This document shows positions 14,232 through 15,410 of a DNA stretch of 15,410 nucleotides, piece after piece. Where the stretch lies: NCBI GenBank assembly GCA_949448405.1, contig CASTFX010000015.1:1-15410 (forward strand), in the 5' to 3' direction. The stretch is from an uncultured Clostridia bacterium (GTDB lineage: Bacteria > Bacillota > Clostridia > TANB77 > CAG-508). The notes under the pieces are model-generated. The model was not told the DNA's origin. It saw nothing but the letters and a program-made list of their open reading frames with translations, and made no database searches. Made by a program: the position numbers and the translations under genes. Each line of letters opens with the position of its first letter. The stretch's first letter is position 1.

Positions 14232-15047
14232 TTGGAAATAAAAAGAGGAGACATTGTAGGAAGGATATCATATGGAAAAGACATACTTTTTCGCGTAGAT
14301 AGAATAATAAAGATAAAAAGCACAGGAAGAGCATATTGTATACTAAAAGGAGTGCAATACAGAATAGAAGCAGACGCACCAATTGAAGACCTTGAAAAAA
14401 TAGAAAGAGGACAAATAGAAACAGAAAAAAGAGGAATAGAAAGTAAGATAAAAAAGAGAGTAAGCCTTGTTACAAAAGGAATATTCGAAAAAAACAGAGA
14501 AACAGATAAAATAACAAATGCATTAATACTTCACTTAGATGGAGATAGGAAGTATACACAAAAATCAGACAGATATTATAGAAAATTAGGTTTAAATGCT
14601 ATTGTTAAAAACATACCTGAAAGTAGACAACCACATGTAGTTGGAGATTTAGTAAGAAGATATAATCCAGATATACTCGTAATAACTCGGGCATGATGGA
14701 ATGATTAAGGATGGAACAGACTATAACAATATATATAATTATAGAAATTCCAAATATTTTATAAATTCTGTAATTGAAGCTAAGAAAGCCGTAAGAGCAG
14801 GGAAAGACTTAGTTATATTTGCTGGTGCATGTCAGAGCTTTTTTGAAGCAATTATGGCATCACGGAGCAAACTTCGCCTCATCTCCTGCAAGGGTTTTGA
14901 TAGATTTCATGGATCCATTAGTAGTTGCAGAAAAAATTGCAATTACAGATAAAAATAGAATAATAACAGAAAGAGATATATCAGAAGAGCTACGGAGACG
15001 GAGGAAAGAGAGTAGGAGGACGATTTGCAAGAGGAAAAAAGATATAG
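14232..15047 (+). CDS. yabG: Sporulation-specific protease YabG, needs three +1 frameshifts at CGG
   Basis: YabG is a sporulation protease that processes spore coat proteins. TTG 14232 (MEIKRGDIVGRISYG) fits the family start and has TGAGGTG at 14219-14225; GTG 14223 is too close to that site. Codons 1-152 end with RRYNPDILVIT, then CGG (14688), and the zero frame stops at once (TGA 14694). Skipping the C gives ITGHDGMIKDG. A second CGG (14863), 58 codons on, is skipped to give ASGANFASSPARV, and a third (14993), 43 codons later, to give ELGDGGKRVGGRFARGKKI, ending at TAG 15045-15047. The 270-residue product matches Bacillus subtilis YabG (about 290) across NAYRHSKHF-like, VIFAGACQS, GANFASSP and DP segments. 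The CGG at 14999 is out of phase (GAC GGA) and needs no shift. Confidence 0.88.
14688..14690 (+). other. CGG +1 recoding site 1 (yabG)
   Basis: Codons are GTA ATA ACT CGG G. Skipping the C gives GGG, the glycine of the conserved ITGHD motif. The zero frame reaches TGA two codons later. Confidence 0.87.
14863..14865 (+). other. CGG +1 recoding site 2 (yabG)
   Basis: In the shifted frame the codons are GCA TCA CGG A. Skipping the C gives GGA, the first residue of GANFASSP, which is identical in Bacillus subtilis YabG. Confidence 0.87.
14993..14995 (+). other. CGG +1 recoding site 3 (yabG)
   Basis: Codons are GAG CTA CGG A. The skip gives a Gly-rich end with VGG, like GLGG near the YabG C-terminus. 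Without it, the end is arginine-rich (RRRRKESRR) and unlike the family. Confidence 0.78.
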
Positions 15048-15165
15048 TAAGATATATGTAATATTATAGAAATAAAATTGTAACACAAATGTAATAATCA
15101 TAAAAATAATCTATGAAACGTTATAAAAATAGCAATTTTTTGCACATGACATAAAAAAACTTTTT

Positions 15166-15194
15166 TTGACATTTTGTCCCTAAGATGGTATAAT
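15166..15194 (+). promoter_or_regulatory. Perfect consensus sigma-A promoter for veg
   Basis: TTGACA (15166-15171) and TATAAT (15189-15194) match consensus exactly with a 17-base spacer. The veg promoter of Bacillus subtilis is likewise known as one of the strongest. Confidence 0.92.
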
Positions 15195-15223
15195 TTGCCT
15201 ATCTTAATAAAGTGGGTGGTCAA

Positions 15224-15391
15224 ATGATTTACAGAAATGATATAACAAACTTAAGAGACGATATTGAAGAAAAAGTAGGACAAAAGATAATAGTAAAAGG
15301 AACATTAGGAAGAAGTAAATTTTTTGAAAAGGAAGCTACTCTACAAAAAGCATATCCAAATTTATTTATTGTAAAATTTCTACTTGACTAA
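15224..15391 (+). CDS. veg: Veg family protein, short or frameshifted near its end
   Basis: Veg is a small cytoplasmic protein linked in Bacillus subtilis to biofilm gene control. ATG 15224 follows GGGTGG. The 55 residues MIYRNDITNLRDDIEEKVGQ, then GTLGRSKFFEKEATL and YPNLFIVKF, match the N-terminal two-thirds of Veg (about 80-90 residues, GxxGRxKxxxxxGxLxxxYPxxFxV). The frame ends early at TAA 15389-15391. A +1 shift at TTT-C (near 15380) would open a frame reading YLTNTLYYDT to the window edge. The gene may be truncated, shifted, or wrongly read here. The position after yabG is the usual one. Confidence 0.75.
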   Translation: MIYRNDITNLRDDIEEKVGQKIIVKGTLGRSKFFEKEATLQKAYPNLFIVKFLLD

Positions 15392-15410
15392 TACGTTATA
15401 TTATGACACA

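Noticed and set aside
1849..14995. Seven frameshifts as ordinary sequencing or assembly errors
   Set aside because: All are an extra C directly before the GG of a glycine codon, none is a deletion or a homopolymer error, they occur on both strands, and off-phase CGG sites are unaffected. Gly codons do hold many of the GG pairs in such a genome, so I cannot exclude it without reads.
1846..14995. prfB-like programmed frameshifting with an internal Shine-Dalgarno and stop codon
   Set aside because: No upstream purine-rich element at fixed distance and no stop codon at the shift site is present in any of the seven cases.
15048..15165. Terminator or gene between yabG and the veg promoter
   Set aside because: The stretch is AT-rich with T-runs but I found no convincing stem or ORF.

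Overview
The window is a low-G+C, AT-rich bacterial chromosome segment from an endospore-forming member of the Clostridia. The spoVA genes, yabG and veg indicate sporulation, and AGA is the dominant Arg codon. I cannot name the species.

Layout. Positions 1-5878 carry a plus-strand run of housekeeping genes: the end of an HD-domain hydrolase, serS, engB, a DUF4364 gene, proS, folD and a short dprA. A consensus promoter then drives rplM-rpsI, which end at a strong terminator. Positions about 7070-8300 hold a self-contained island on the minus strand: one G+C-rich gene of unknown function with its own consensus promoter, Shine-Dalgarno site and terminator. Next, on the minus strand, is a sporulation operon read in the order dodecin-like gene, spoVAC, spoVAD, spoVAE, with unusual hairpins before spoVAE. 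A plus-strand operon follows: DUF2975, an XRE regulator, and a DUF4173-type membrane protein. Then come a candidate small RNA and a small membrane protein gene (both minus), yabG (plus), and veg (plus) behind a near-perfect promoter.

Main observation. Four native genes (engB, spoVAE, the DUF4173 gene and yabG) look broken by frameshifts, seven in all. Every one is a +1 shift at an in-frame CGG codon. If the C of CGG is skipped and the next three bases GGN are read as glycine, each gene is restored to family length, and conserved glycines reappear (DxPG of the EngB G3 motif, ITGHD and GANFASSP of YabG, GGLG of SpoVAE). I found no native gene in which an in-frame CGG is read as arginine. At least twelve CGG trinucleotides in the other two codon phases are read through normally. 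CGA, CGC and CGU are still used as arginine.

The simplest reading is that CGG has no normal arginine tRNA in this organism and acts as an obligatory +1 shift, in effect a four-base glycine codon CGGN. The G+C-rich island gene is the exception. It has two in-frame CGG codons that make sense only as arginine, which suggests it is foreign and would be mistranslated here. Sequencing error is an alternative, but it does not easily explain the strict codon phase.
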